Positions 35,053 through 42,948 of a DNA stretch of 64,000 bases are shown in pieces; within the stretch, counting starts at the first letter, position 1; each line of letters begins with the position of its first letter. The position numbers and the translations under genes are program-made. The notes under the pieces were generated by a model, which saw only the letters and a program-made list of their open reading frames with translations, was not told the origin of the DNA and searched no databases. Origin of the DNA: Streptomyces paradoxus (lineage in GTDB: Bacteria > Actinomycetota > Actinomycetes > Streptomycetales > Streptomycetaceae); NCBI RefSeq assembly GCF_014202475.1, contig NZ_JACHGV010000004.1:372001-436000 (forward strand). The letters are read 5' to 3'.

Positions 35053-35580
35053 GTGACCATCGACCCGTCCTCGATTCCGAACTTCGGGGGCCAGCCCGAG
35101 CCGCAGCCCGGCGGCCCGGCCGGCCCCGTCGTCCCGGATCAGGACCTCGTGAAGCAGCTCCTCGACCAGATGGAGCTCAAGTACGTCGTCGACGACGAGG
35201 GAGACCTCGCGGCGCCGTGGGAGCAGTTCCGCACCTACTTCATGTTCCGGGGTGAGGGAGACCAGCAGGTCTTCTCCGTGCGGACGTTCTACGACCGGCC
35301 CCACGAGATCGAGGCCAAGCCGCAGATCCTGGAGTCGATCGACGACTGGAACCGCCGCACCCTGTGGCCCAAGGTCTACAGCCACACCCACGACGACGGC
35401 ACGGTCCGCCTGATCGGCGAGGCCCAGATGCTGATCGGCATGGGTGTCAGCCTGGAGCACTTCGTCTCCTCGACGGTCAGCTGGGTGCGCGCCGCGATCG
35501 AGTTCGACAAGTGGCTCATCGAGCAGCTCGGTCTCGAAGAGGAGATCAACGAGGCGGAGAAGCCCGAAGACGACGAGTAG
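35053..35580 (+). CDS. YbjN-domain protein
   Basis: This 175-aa protein from GTG 35053 has a Pro/Gly-rich N terminus (to about 30) and a YbjN-type domain, related to type III secretion chaperones in fold: LLDQMELKYVVDDEGDLAAPWEQFRTYFMFRGEGDQQVFSVRTFYDRP, then WNRRTLWPKVYSHTHDDGTVRLIGEAQMLIGMGVSLEHF. YbjN proteins are soluble, stress-linked factors of unclear function and are common in Streptomyces. Downstream, a strong ribosome binding site precedes a five-codon ORF (35674-35688, MSSP then stop) whose meaning is unclear. Confidence 0.82.
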   Translation: MTIDPSSIPNFGGQPEPQPGGPAGPVVPDQDLVKQLLDQMELKYVVDDEGDLAAPWEQFRTYFMFRGEGDQQVFSVRTFYDRPHEIEAKPQILESIDDWNRRTLWPKVYSHTHDDGTVRLIGEAQMLIGMGVSLEHFVSSTVSWVRAAIEFDKWLIEQLGLEEEINEAEKPEDDE

Positions 35581-35780
35581 GCCCCCACGCCCGGGGCCAC
35601 GGCGCGTCGGCGCGTACGAACAGGTACGCGCTGTACGCGCCGTTTGCCTTTTCGCACACGAGGAGGAGCAGTCCATGAGCTCCCCGTGAGCGGCTCCCAC
35701 GGACGGACCCAGCCCTGCGCCGTTGTTTCCGATGAGTAGAGTAACCGGCTGACTGAAGATCGTAAGAGAAGGGAGCAAGG

Positions 35781-35987
35781 GTGCGCCGGTTACTGGGCGT
35801 AGCGGTTGTGATTGCGGGGATGGCTCTCGCGTTCTGGTTGGTCTTGGGGCCTTCGGCTGACTGGGAAGGTGGCGCGAGGTTCGGGCGCTTCGCCCTGTTG
35901 CTGAGCTGCTTCCTGGTGATCGGCGGCGGCGTGCGGTTGATCTTCCCCGACAAGGCCAAGGACGAGCCGACCGAGGTCGCCGGGTAG
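35781..35987 (+). CDS. Small membrane protein with a TTA codon
   Basis: GTG 35781, after GGGAGCAAGG, encodes 68 aa with two hydrophobic helices (LLGVAVVIAGMALAFWLVLG and FALLLSCFLVIGGGVRLIF) and a charged C terminus (PDKAKDEPTEVAG). Codon 4 is TTA (35790-35792), the rare leucine codon read by the bldA tRNA in Streptomyces, so translation may be development-dependent. The function is unknown. It appears to be the last backbone gene before an accessory island. Confidence 0.72.
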   Translation: MRRLLGVAVVIAGMALAFWLVLGPSADWEGGARFGRFALLLSCFLVIGGGVRLIFPDKAKDEPTEVAG

Positions 35988-36130
35988 TCCCGTGCCCGGG
36001 GCTCAGCACGATCGCCCGGCCAAGTCGATGGCCGACCGGCCAGGATGCAGGCCCAGACGGGTGATGTCCTGGCCGGACAGGGTGGCCGGCGTCGGCGAGC
36101 GGGAGACCTGCTCACCACCCCGGCAGAGCC

Positions 36131-37582
36131 TCAGCGCGGTCCGAGGTGCGGAGGAGTACGCATGCCGAACTCGCGACGGAGTGCGGACAGCGCGGCCAGG
36201 TAACCCGACATGCCGTGAACGCTCGGCCCGGGCGGCGTTGACGCAGAGCACATGTAGACACCGGTCAGCGGTGTGCGGTATGGATCAAAACGTGGAACAG
36301 GGCGCATGACGGACTGCCAGAGAGTCATGGCACCCGCCCCGATGTCCCCGCCCACATAATTCGGGTTGTACGCGTGGTACTCGGCACCGCTGATCCCACG
36401 TCGATGGATCACCGTGTCGGCGAATCCGGGCGCGTAGCGCTCGATGCATGCCGTGACCATTGCCGTCGGGTCCACCGCGTCGCCGTTGGGGACGTGCGCG
36501 TAGGCCCACACCGGACGTCGCCCCGGTTTGGCGCGGCTCGGATCGGCCGAGGCGGGGTCGACCAGCAGAACGAACGGTTCCTCGGTTCGGATCCCGGCGG
36601 CAGCCTTTGTCTCGGCGTCGAACATCTCAGCCTGGGTTCCCCCCAGGTGAACGGTTGCGGCTTGCCCGACGCCAGGGTTGGCCCAGGGAATCGGCTCAGA
36701 GACGAGAAAGTCCACCTTGGCCGCTGCCGGCCCGTACCGGAAGCGTGCCAGGCCCCGCTTGTAACCGGCCGGAAGCCGGTCGGCTGCGATCTCCGTGAAC
36801 GTCTTGGGGCTTGTGTCGAGAAGCACCAGTTTCGCTCGCGGGAGTTCGTCGAGGCTGGTCACGTGATGATCGGTGTGGAAGGTTCCGCCGTGGGCGGTGA
36901 TGTCGTCTGCAAGCGCGTCGGCGATGCGAGCGCTGCCTCCCTCGGGGATCGGCCAACCGCCGGCGTGCGCGAGGTGTCCGAGGAGCATGGCGACCGCGCC
37001 CGAGGCAAGGGAAGGAAGTTTGCCGACCGCATGCGCCGCCACCCCCGTGAGGAGCGAACGGGCTACTTCGGTGCTGAAGCGGTGGGGCGCCAGCGCAGTG
37101 CCATGGGCAAGCACGCGGGAGCCCAGGAGCGCTGGGACGGCAAGGCTTCGCGGGAGTTCTCTCTGCCCCGACAGGACGAAGTCAACGAGCTCCTGGGAGT
37201 GGTTGACCAACGGCTGCATGAGACGACGCCAGCGCTCACCGTCCGGACCGAGATGGGCGCAGGTCGCTTCCAGATCCTGGTAGGCAAGGCCGGCCAGTCC
37301 GTTTTTCAGGGGGTGGGCGTAGCTGACGGATGGATACAGCATGTTCACCCCCCGGGATGCCAGGTCGAACTGACGAAAAAAGGGGGACACAACGGCCATA
37401 GGGTGAACGGCGGAACAGATGTCATGTTCTATCTCGCTATCGAAGAGTGACTCCGTCCGCAGCCCGCCCCCGATGGTTGTCCGGGCCTCGTACAAGGCAA
37501 CCTTGAGGCCTGCCCGCCCGAGAGTGACCGCAGCGGCAAGGCCGTTCGGGCCGGTTCCAACCACAATCGCGTCGGGTTCCAT
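36131..37582 (-). CDS. FAD-dependent oxidoreductase (phytoene-desaturase/amine-oxidase-like)
   Basis: This 483-aa flavoprotein has an N-terminal dinucleotide motif VVGTGPNGLAAAVTLGRAGLKVALYEA followed by GGGLRTESLFD, the PYROXD2/CrtI-like layout. The substrate side includes HAGGWPIPEGGSARIADALADDI and a C-terminal FAD contact, GPSVHGMSGYLAALSALRREFG. Its conversion is unknown; relatives desaturate or oxidise polyenes and amines. It faces the peptide/DUF5819/HTTM operon across a 465-bp region with palindromes, so a shared role (for example peptide or lipid oxidation) is inferred only from context. Bases 35988-36130 hold nothing clear. Confidence 0.85.
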   Translation of the reverse strand: MEPDAIVVGTGPNGLAAAVTLGRAGLKVALYEARTTIGGGLRTESLFDSEIEHDICSAVHPMAVVSPFFRQFDLASRGVNMLYPSVSYAHPLKNGLAGLAYQDLEATCAHLGPDGERWRRLMQPLVNHSQELVDFVLSGQRELPRSLAVPALLGSRVLAHGTALAPHRFSTEVARSLLTGVAAHAVGKLPSLASGAVAMLLGHLAHAGGWPIPEGGSARIADALADDITAHGGTFHTDHHVTSLDELPRAKLVLLDTSPKTFTEIAADRLPAGYKRGLARFRYGPAAAKVDFLVSEPIPWANPGVGQAATVHLGGTQAEMFDAETKAAAGIRTEEPFVLLVDPASADPSRAKPGRRPVWAYAHVPNGDAVDPTAMVTACIERYAPGFADTVIHRRGISGAEYHAYNPNYVGGDIGAGAMTLWQSVMRPVPRFDPYRTPLTGVYMCSASTPPGPSVHGMSGYLAALSALRREFGMRTPPHLGPR

Positions 37583-37756
37583 TCATCCTCCGTAATTTTC
37601 GCCACTCGGAGCCGACGGCGAATGGGAGCCGCCCGGCGTCGGAAGTCATCGGCGGCGACTTTATGTGGGCGCTCGGCGGTATGTCACAGCGGCCAACGGG
37701 TGCAGACCGCGGCGACCATCGGGCGGGAACTTCCGGAATGGTTGGTTCCAGACCTT

Positions 37757-37770
37757 GTGATGATCATCAC
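37757..37770. promoter_or_regulatory. 14-bp perfect palindrome in the divergent promoter region
   Basis: GTGATGATCATCAC is perfectly self-complementary. It lies 175 bp from the FAD gene start and 280 bp from the peptide operon start, a candidate operator for a dimeric regulator. No regulator gene is encoded in the island. Confidence 0.45.
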
Positions 37771-37937
37771 GTGACCACTCCTTGAGATGCCCGCGTCAAT
37801 CTCCATAAGATCATCAGGAATCACGGCGGCGTGAGGAATCAACCTGCGAAAACAAGTTGACATCCGGAACGCGCGTCGCGAGAAAGCTTCCGGCTCCGTC
37901 GGAAGGCTGATTCGTCCACGGGGGACGAGCGGTCGAA

Positions 37938-37990
37938 GATGTCTGACCAACATCTTCAAACATGCCGCTGTTGATGTCTGACCAACATCT
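37938..37990. promoter_or_regulatory. Tandem 18-bp dyads before the SDP-like operon
   Basis: GATGTCTGACCAACATCT occurs exactly twice (37938-37955 and 37973-37990), 35 bp apart. Each has the dyad GATGT-7 nt-ACATC. They lie 57-110 bp before the peptide gene start, the classic place for cooperative operator or activator sites. Confidence 0.6.
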
Positions 37991-38047
37991 CGGGTGTGCC
38001 GCCGCTCTCCCCTCAGGCGATGAGGTAGTGAACAATAGAGGGGAAAA

Positions 38048-38410
38048 ATGAAGAAGAAGAATGCCGCTGCCGTCGTCGGCGTGGCCATTGCCGGCACGTT
38101 CCTGACCGTGTCGATGCAGGGTTCCGCTCAGGCCTCCACGCCGCCGCAGGCGACCGCGGCCCTGAGCGCTCAGGCCACCACCGAGGACGCTCCGAAGGCG
38201 CCTCAGGCCCGCGCTGCCGGCCGGGCTGCTGTGGCTGCCGGCCGTGCTGCCGGCCGGGCTGCGGCCCGGGCCACCGTTCACGCACGGGCTGCTGCGGGAT
38301 CCCTCGCGGAGCAGGCGGGGCAGGTTGCCAACAACTTCAGCCTGTTCGCCCCGCCTGCGAAGGTGTCGGGTGACGGCGCCTCCGCTGCGGCGACTGTCTT
38401 CGACAGGTGA
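38048..38410 (+). CDS. Exported Ala/Arg-rich peptide precursor (SdpC-position gene)
   Basis: This 120-aa product from ATG 38048 (AGGGGAAAA upstream) has a signal peptide (MKKKNAAAVVGVAIAGTFLT to about A29). A Pro/Thr/Ala linker leads to a strikingly periodic cationic helix at 55-85 (units of RAA and GRAA). The C-terminal segment has NNFSLFAPPAKVSG at 95-108. The SLFAP at 98-102 is the same motif as in the next protein (58-62). By position in a DUF5819-HTTM operon it corresponds to the SdpC toxin precursor, although its sequence is unlike SdpC. I infer a secreted, proteolytically matured antimicrobial or signalling peptide. Overlaps the next gene by 4 nt. Confidence 0.8.
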   Translation: MKKKNAAAVVGVAIAGTFLTVSMQGSAQASTPPQATAALSAQATTEDAPKAPQARAAGRAAVAAGRAAGRAAARATVHARAAAGSLAEQAGQVANNFSLFAPPAKVSGDGASAAATVFDR

Positions 38411-39087
38411 CAACGCGCCATCGGCGCATCCAGAGGGCGGCACTGTTGGCTGGTGCCGCCCTCCTGGGCGCCCATTTCTCCATCGCGGCGTTCTCTCAGG
38501 CGCCACTCAGCCCAGCCAAGATTCAGCTGCATGGAGTGATCAGCGGCTATCTGGAGCCGTACTTCACGCAGAACTGGAGTCTGTTCGCCCCTGATCCGAC
38601 GAAAGACGATCAGGGGATAGTCGCGCGCGCAAAATGCGCCGACGGTGCGGTCACGGATTACTACGATGTGACCGGCCCTTTGATCAAGGAGACCCAGGAA
38701 GACCGATTCTTTCCTTCTCGTACGGTGCGGCTCGTAAGTAACGGGCTCAATCAGCTCAACGATTCAGATGACCTGTTGTGGCGTCTCCGTCAGAAGCAGA
38801 AAGAGGAGAACAGCGAAGACTCCGAGGTGAAGGACGGGAAGCGTAAGGGTGAAATCCCTCTGACGCCCTACGAGAAGAGTCAGCACAAGGACGCTGAGCG
38901 CTCCCTGTCCCGTTTCGCACTGACCCAGATACGCAACGTCTGCCCGGATGGCACGGGCCCGACCGCCGTCCAGGCGCGCATGTACATCAAGAAACTGCCT
39001 CCGTGGTCACAGCGAAACAACTCAAAAGCGAAGAGCACGCTGGACATTTACGACTTGCCGTGGAAAAAGGCGGTTGAACTGCAGTGA
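38407..39087 (+). CDS. DUF5819 protein, SdpA-like
   Basis: This 226-aa product from GTG 38407 overlaps the peptide gene by 4 nt (GTGA). One N-terminal membrane helix (AALLAGAALLGAHFSIAAF) anchors a soluble, probably extracytoplasmic domain. The family hallmark is PYFTQNWSLFAPDP at 51-64, and the chain ends MYIKKLPPWSQ. SdpA, needed with SdpB to mature the SdpC toxin in Bacillus, has a comparable single-helix layout and aromatic-Phe-Pro motif. The homology is remote and inferred from operon partners as much as sequence. The internal charged stretch (KQKEENSEDSEVKDGKRKGE) is likely a loop. Confidence 0.78.
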   Translation: MTTRHRRIQRAALLAGAALLGAHFSIAAFSQAPLSPAKIQLHGVISGYLEPYFTQNWSLFAPDPTKDDQGIVARAKCADGAVTDYYDVTGPLIKETQEDRFFPSRTVRLVSNGLNQLNDSDDLLWRLRQKQKEENSEDSEVKDGKRKGEIPLTPYEKSQHKDAERSLSRFALTQIRNVCPDGTGPTAVQARMYIKKLPPWSQRNNSKAKSTLDIYDLPWKKAVELQ

Positions 39088-40106
39088 GTATCATGAAAAA
39101 GATTGACTCAGCTGCCAGTCGACCCGTCGCCGCACTGGGAGTTTCAGGAACCCGTGCGCTGCTCGGCTTCGTCGGGCTCATGTACTACCTGAGTCACTAC
39201 GGTGATCGGAGCTACCTCTTCGGCCCGGGAGCCGATTCGGTCCTGCCGCACCACCTCTTCCTCGATCAGATCCGTGAGAAGGGAAGCTTCAGCCTCTACG
39301 CCTGGAGCACTTCCGAGGTCTGGTTCGAAGCGGTCTTCCACCTCGGCGTGCTCGCCGCCCTGGCTGTGACAGTGGGTGTGGGAGGCAGAGCGGTTCTCGC
39401 GGTGCACGGCATCCTCATCTGGTCGCTCTACGAGCGGCAGTCAGCCTTTCTGGACGGGGGAGACAACCTCGCCCAACTCGTGATTCCGATGCTGCTCCTG
39501 ACAAACTGCTACCAGAACTTCTCGTTCTCGAGCGGAGTCGCCGACCGTGTCATCGGGCGGCTCCCGGAGAGCGTGCGCTCTCTGGGTGTTCCACTGCACA
39601 ACCTCGGCGTGGTGGCGATCGCCGTACAGATGTGTCTCGTGTACGTGGTGAGCGGTCTGTACAAGGTGCAGGGAGACGTGTGGCAGGACGGCACCGCGCT
39701 CTTCTACATCATGCGCGTTCCCGAGTTCGAGCTGCCAGGTGTGTCCAACCTCGTCTACAACAACGACGTACTCGTCTTCCTCGGCACCTACAGCACCACC
39801 TTGTTCCTGGTGTACTTCCCCATGGGGATCCTGGTGCCCGCCCTGCGCCCGTGGACTGCGGCGGCCTCCATCGCGTTCCATGTATCCATCGGCGTGTTCA
39901 TGGGCCTTACCGCGTTCGCCCTGACGATGATCGCCTGCGACCTCATCTTCCTCTCCTCCGCGCTGTCTCGCGCTCGCCGGATGGCACGGACCATCGGCAA
40001 ACGCCGGACGCGGGAGCAGCCCGGGAGTATCCCGACGGTCACCGACCAGGACGCACCGGAAAGTGACACCCCGGACCGTGTCCCCGTTCCCCAAGCTGCA
40101 AGGTGA
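39084..40106 (+). CDS. HTTM-domain membrane protein, SdpB-like
   Basis: This 340-aa multi-pass protein overlaps the DUF5819 gene by 4 nt. It has the horizontally transferred transmembrane (HTTM) layout related to vitamin-K-dependent gamma-carboxylase: GTRALLGFVGLMYYLSHYGDRSYLFGP, LFDLQ-like SLYAW, FHLGVLAALAVTVGVGGR, HGILIWSLYERQSAFLDGGDNLAQLVIPMLLLTNCYQNF, MCLVYVVSGLYKVQGDVWQDGTALFYIMRVPEFEL and ITAFHVSIG-like AFHVSIGVFMGL. SdpB is an HTTM protein, which supports an SDP-type maturation role at the membrane. The catalytic Lys of true carboxylases is not obvious. The C-terminal 45 residues are disordered. Confidence 0.85.
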   Translation: MSIMKKIDSAASRPVAALGVSGTRALLGFVGLMYYLSHYGDRSYLFGPGADSVLPHHLFLDQIREKGSFSLYAWSTSEVWFEAVFHLGVLAALAVTVGVGGRAVLAVHGILIWSLYERQSAFLDGGDNLAQLVIPMLLLTNCYQNFSFSSGVADRVIGRLPESVRSLGVPLHNLGVVAIAVQMCLVYVVSGLYKVQGDVWQDGTALFYIMRVPEFELPGVSNLVYNNDVLVFLGTYSTTLFLVYFPMGILVPALRPWTAAASIAFHVSIGVFMGLTAFALTMIACDLIFLSSALSRARRMARTIGKRRTREQPGSIPTVTDQDAPESDTPDRVPVPQAAR

Positions 40107-40957
40107 GGGTCATGCGCAGCGTCCCCACCTGCATCATCGGCAGTTCCCACACGGCTCCGTTGGTCACCGGCGCGCACGATCCCGACAAGTACGCTGAGGT
40201 GGGCTCCTTCACCAAGGTCATCACCGGGACCGTCCTGCAGCAGCTGGCCGAGCAGGGTGTCCTCACGATCGACGACCCCGTCGAACGCTGGCTCGACGTC
40301 CCGTCGGGAACCGGCATCACCCTGCGCCACCTCGCCGAGCACACCTCGGGCCTGCCTCGCCTCCCCCCTGGCACCGCTCGCCTCGACCCGTACCGGAATT
40401 TCACCGCTGACCGGCTGCGCCAACTGCTCGCCGACTTCGACCGGCTCACCGATGGTCCCGCCGGCGCGCACGAGGAGTACTCCAACTTCGGCTACGCGGT
40501 GCTCGGGGCGGCACTGACCGCAGCGACGGGGCAGGAATACGACGAGCTCGTCGCCGTGCACGTGCTGTCCCCGCTCGGCCTGCCGCCAGAAGCCATGACT
40601 GCCCGACCGCCCCAGGACAGCAGTCTGCTGCCGACCGGATGGTTCGGCCGCAGGGCGAAACCGTGGACCATGACGGGAGCCATCCTGCCCGCGGGCGGCC
40701 TGTGGGCGAGCCCCCGCACGCTGTCACGTGTGCTGACCGGTCTCGTACTCGACCGATCACTCGGGGAACCCGCCCTCGGATGGCAACGGTCGGGGCCGCT
40801 GCCCCTGATCTGGCACAACGGAGCGACAGGCACGGCGTCTTGCTTCGCCGGCGCGGTGCCTGACGGCCGCTGGACAGTGGTCCACCGTTTGAGTGGCTCG
40901 CCCGACGTGACGGACCGCACCGGCCTGGAGTACCTGCGCACAGCGCATTCCCGGTGA
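40103..40957 (+). CDS. Serine hydrolase, class C beta-lactamase fold
   Basis: This 284-aa product overlaps the HTTM gene by 4 nt (GTGA at 40103; ATG 40112 also possible). The serine-active-site set is complete: SxxK in GSFTKVITG (S35/K38), YxN in EEYSNFGYAVLG, and the HxG-type triad in IWHNGATGTASC. Family members are D-Ala-D-Ala peptidases, esterases or peptide hydrolases. No signal peptide is visible, so it may act in the cytoplasm or reach the surface otherwise. As the fourth gene of a coupled operon it is a candidate trimming, activation or self-protection enzyme; the Bacillus sdpABC operon has no such gene. Confidence 0.85.
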   Translation: MRVMRSVPTCIIGSSHTAPLVTGAHDPDKYAEVGSFTKVITGTVLQQLAEQGVLTIDDPVERWLDVPSGTGITLRHLAEHTSGLPRLPPGTARLDPYRNFTADRLRQLLADFDRLTDGPAGAHEEYSNFGYAVLGAALTAATGQEYDELVAVHVLSPLGLPPEAMTARPPQDSSLLPTGWFGRRAKPWTMTGAILPAGGLWASPRTLSRVLTGLVLDRSLGEPALGWQRSGPLPLIWHNGATGTASCFAGAVPDGRWTVVHRLSGSPDVTDRTGLEYLRTAHSR

Positions 40958-40995
40958 ACCGGGAAAGGGCCACGCCCGGCGACCCGTCGAAACCC

Positions 40996-42186
40996 TCACG
41001 TCGACAACGCCGCCCCGAGCCGCTGCGCCGCCTCCTCCAGCACCCCCGTCCGCTTGCAGAACGCGAACCGTACGAACGGGGCGCCCTCCTCGCGGTGGTC
41101 GTAGAAGACCGCGTTGGGAATGGCGACGACGCGGGCGCGTTCCGGCAGGCCGCGGCAGAAGGCGATGCCGTCGCTCTCGCCGAGCGGGCGGATGTCGGTC
41201 GTGATGAAGTACGTGCCCGAGGGGCGGAAGACGCGGAAGCCCGCCTCCGCCAGGCCCGCCGCCAGCAGGTCCCGCTTGGCCAGCATGTCGGCGCGGAAGT
41301 CCGCGAAGTACGACTCGGGCAGCGACAGGGCCTCGGCCACCGCGTACTGGAACGGGCCCGCCGAGACGTACGTCAGGTACTGCTTGGCCGAGCGCACCGC
41401 CGTGACCAGCTCCGGGGCCGCCGTCACCCAGCCGACCTTCCAGCCGGTGAACGAGAATGTCTTCCCGCTGCTGGAGATGGTCACCGTGCGCTCGCGCATC
41501 CCCGGGAACGTCGCCAGCGGCACGTGCTCGGCGTCGTCGAAGACCAGGTGCTCGTACACCTCGTCCGTCACCACCAGCAGGTCGCGCTCCACGGCCAGCT
41601 CGGCGATCGCGGCCAGCTCCTCGCGGGTGAGAACCGTGCCGGTCGGGTTGTGCGGGGTATTGACCAGCAGCAGCCGGGTGCGGTCCGTGACGGCGTCGCG
41701 CAGCTCGTCGAGGTCGAGCCGGAAACGGCCCTCGTCCTCGTGCGCCCGCAGGGTGACCGGCACCCGGCGCCCGCCCGCCATCGCGATGCACGCCGCGTAG
41801 GAGTCGTAGTAGGGCTCGAAGGCGATCACCTCGTCCCCGGGCTCCACCAGGGCCAGCAGGGCGGCGGCGATGGCCTCCGTGGCGCCGGCGGTGACCAGGA
41901 CCTCCGTGTCGGGGTCGTAGGACAGTCCGTAGCGGCGCTGCTGGTGGGCGGTGACGGCGGTGCGCAGCTCGGGGACGCCGGGGCCCGGCGGGTACTGATT
42001 GCCGCGGCCGTCCCGCAGGGCCCGTACGGCGGCCTCCCGGATCTCCTCGGGGCCGTCGGTGTCGGGGAAGCCCTGCCCGAGGTTGATGGCGCCGGTGCTC
42101 AGGGCCAGGGCGGACATCTCGGCGAAGATCGTCGTCCCGAACTCGGCGAGCCGGCGGTTCAGGAGGGGGCGCGCGCTGGAGGTCAT
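40996..42186 (-). CDS. PLP-dependent aminotransferase (class I, KAT/AAT-like)
   Basis: From ATG 42186 (in-frame ATG 42195 possible) this protein has about 396 aa and fold-type I PLP features: LGQGFPDTDGPEEIREAA, the cofactor-stacking YYDSYAA, NTPHNPTGTVLTREEL, DEVYEHLVFDD, and the Schiff-base Lys in TISSSGKTFSFTGWKVGW, with C-terminal FVRFAFCKR binding the substrate carboxylate. It resembles kynurenine/cysteine-conjugate and methionine-type aminotransferases. It is cytoplasmic. This is the backbone gene whose upstream region holds the AICE left end. Confidence 0.92.
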   Translation of the reverse strand: MTSSARPLLNRRLAEFGTTIFAEMSALALSTGAINLGQGFPDTDGPEEIREAAVRALRDGRGNQYPPGPGVPELRTAVTAHQQRRYGLSYDPDTEVLVTAGATEAIAAALLALVEPGDEVIAFEPYYDSYAACIAMAGGRRVPVTLRAHEDEGRFRLDLDELRDAVTDRTRLLLVNTPHNPTGTVLTREELAAIAELAVERDLLVVTDEVYEHLVFDDAEHVPLATFPGMRERTVTISSSGKTFSFTGWKVGWVTAAPELVTAVRSAKQYLTYVSAGPFQYAVAEALSLPESYFADFRADMLAKRDLLAAGLAEAGFRVFRPSGTYFITTDIRPLGESDGIAFCRGLPERARVVAIPNAVFYDHREEGAPFVRFAFCKRTGVLEEAAQRLGAALST

Positions 42187-42207
42187 GGCGGCCATCCTGC
42201 GCCGAAG

Positions 42208-42225
42208 CTCTGGAGTTCCTCAACT
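42208..42225. repeat. Candidate attL core
   Basis: CTCTGGAGTTCCTCAACT repeats at 59453-59470 with one mismatch (CTCTGAAGTTCCTCAACT). The two copies enclose every element-like gene and lie just outside the integrase at the right end. It is 22 bp upstream of the aminotransferase start. Confidence 0.6.
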
Positions 42226-42320
42226 CACCTTCGGGGATGAGCGCCTGCGCCGGCACACGAGGTGCCCTCTCTGAGCAGGGGGAGGGCTGTCGTCGGCTGT
42301 CGTCATTTGTCGTCGTTGGC

Positions 42321-42382
42321 CGCCCTCGGACGGCCCACAGACGGCCCAGCCCGCAGGGAGTGGGCGGGGCCGTCCGAGGGCG
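42321..42382. repeat. 16-bp inverted repeat and integrase-arm-like repeat, AICE left end
   Basis: Perfect 16-bp arms, CGCCCTCGGACGGCCC (42321-42336) and its complement (42367-42382), can form a strong hairpin. The left arm overlaps one copy of ACGGCCCACAGACGGCCC, found again at the end of the integrase gene. The remaining 42226-42948 noncoding DNA shows no other gene I can support. Confidence 0.6.
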
Positions 42383-42948
42383 TGTGGCTTGGCGTGCGGA
42401 GTATCTGCCCCCATAGACCGGGGGCCCTGAGCACGAGCATCGACTACAACAACCGCGATTTTGCAGGGGACTTCTTCGTCCCGAAGCAACTTGGGTGAGG
42501 CCGAGGCCTTGTGCTCATGCGCCTCTCACCTGCGCTGATAGTCCGCAGGCGTTCGCATTCGTCCGCTACTGTTCGCCGACGTTGTCACGCAGTTAGACGC
42601 TCAGCCGATCCGGCTCTGGAGGACTGCGCCCCGGTCGGCCGCTTCCCAATCTCAAGGCTTTCTGACTCTTGGCTCACCCCATCGCGCACGGGCACAACTC
42701 TGCCGAGTGGTGCGCCACAAACCGGCTGGTTATCCTTGCTGTGAGGTACTTGTCCGACCTGCTCGCGTGTACGGCGAGGCGAACGGCAAGCGAGGGTTTC
42801 CCACAAAGGCTCAGAAAGGCTGGACGCAGCCCTCTTTGTGTCGCAGGCCAACTAACTACCGGTGCCATCGCGCATTGATCCGGGTAGAGACAACCGTATG
42901 CCAGCGGCGGTTAGAACTGTCATCGGTATAGGCCCTTGGGGGTCAATT

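Noticed and set aside
42226..42948. Short frames of 60-90 codons at the left end of the AICE
   Set aside because: No ribosome binding sites or recognisable products; the DNA is better explained as attachment and control region.
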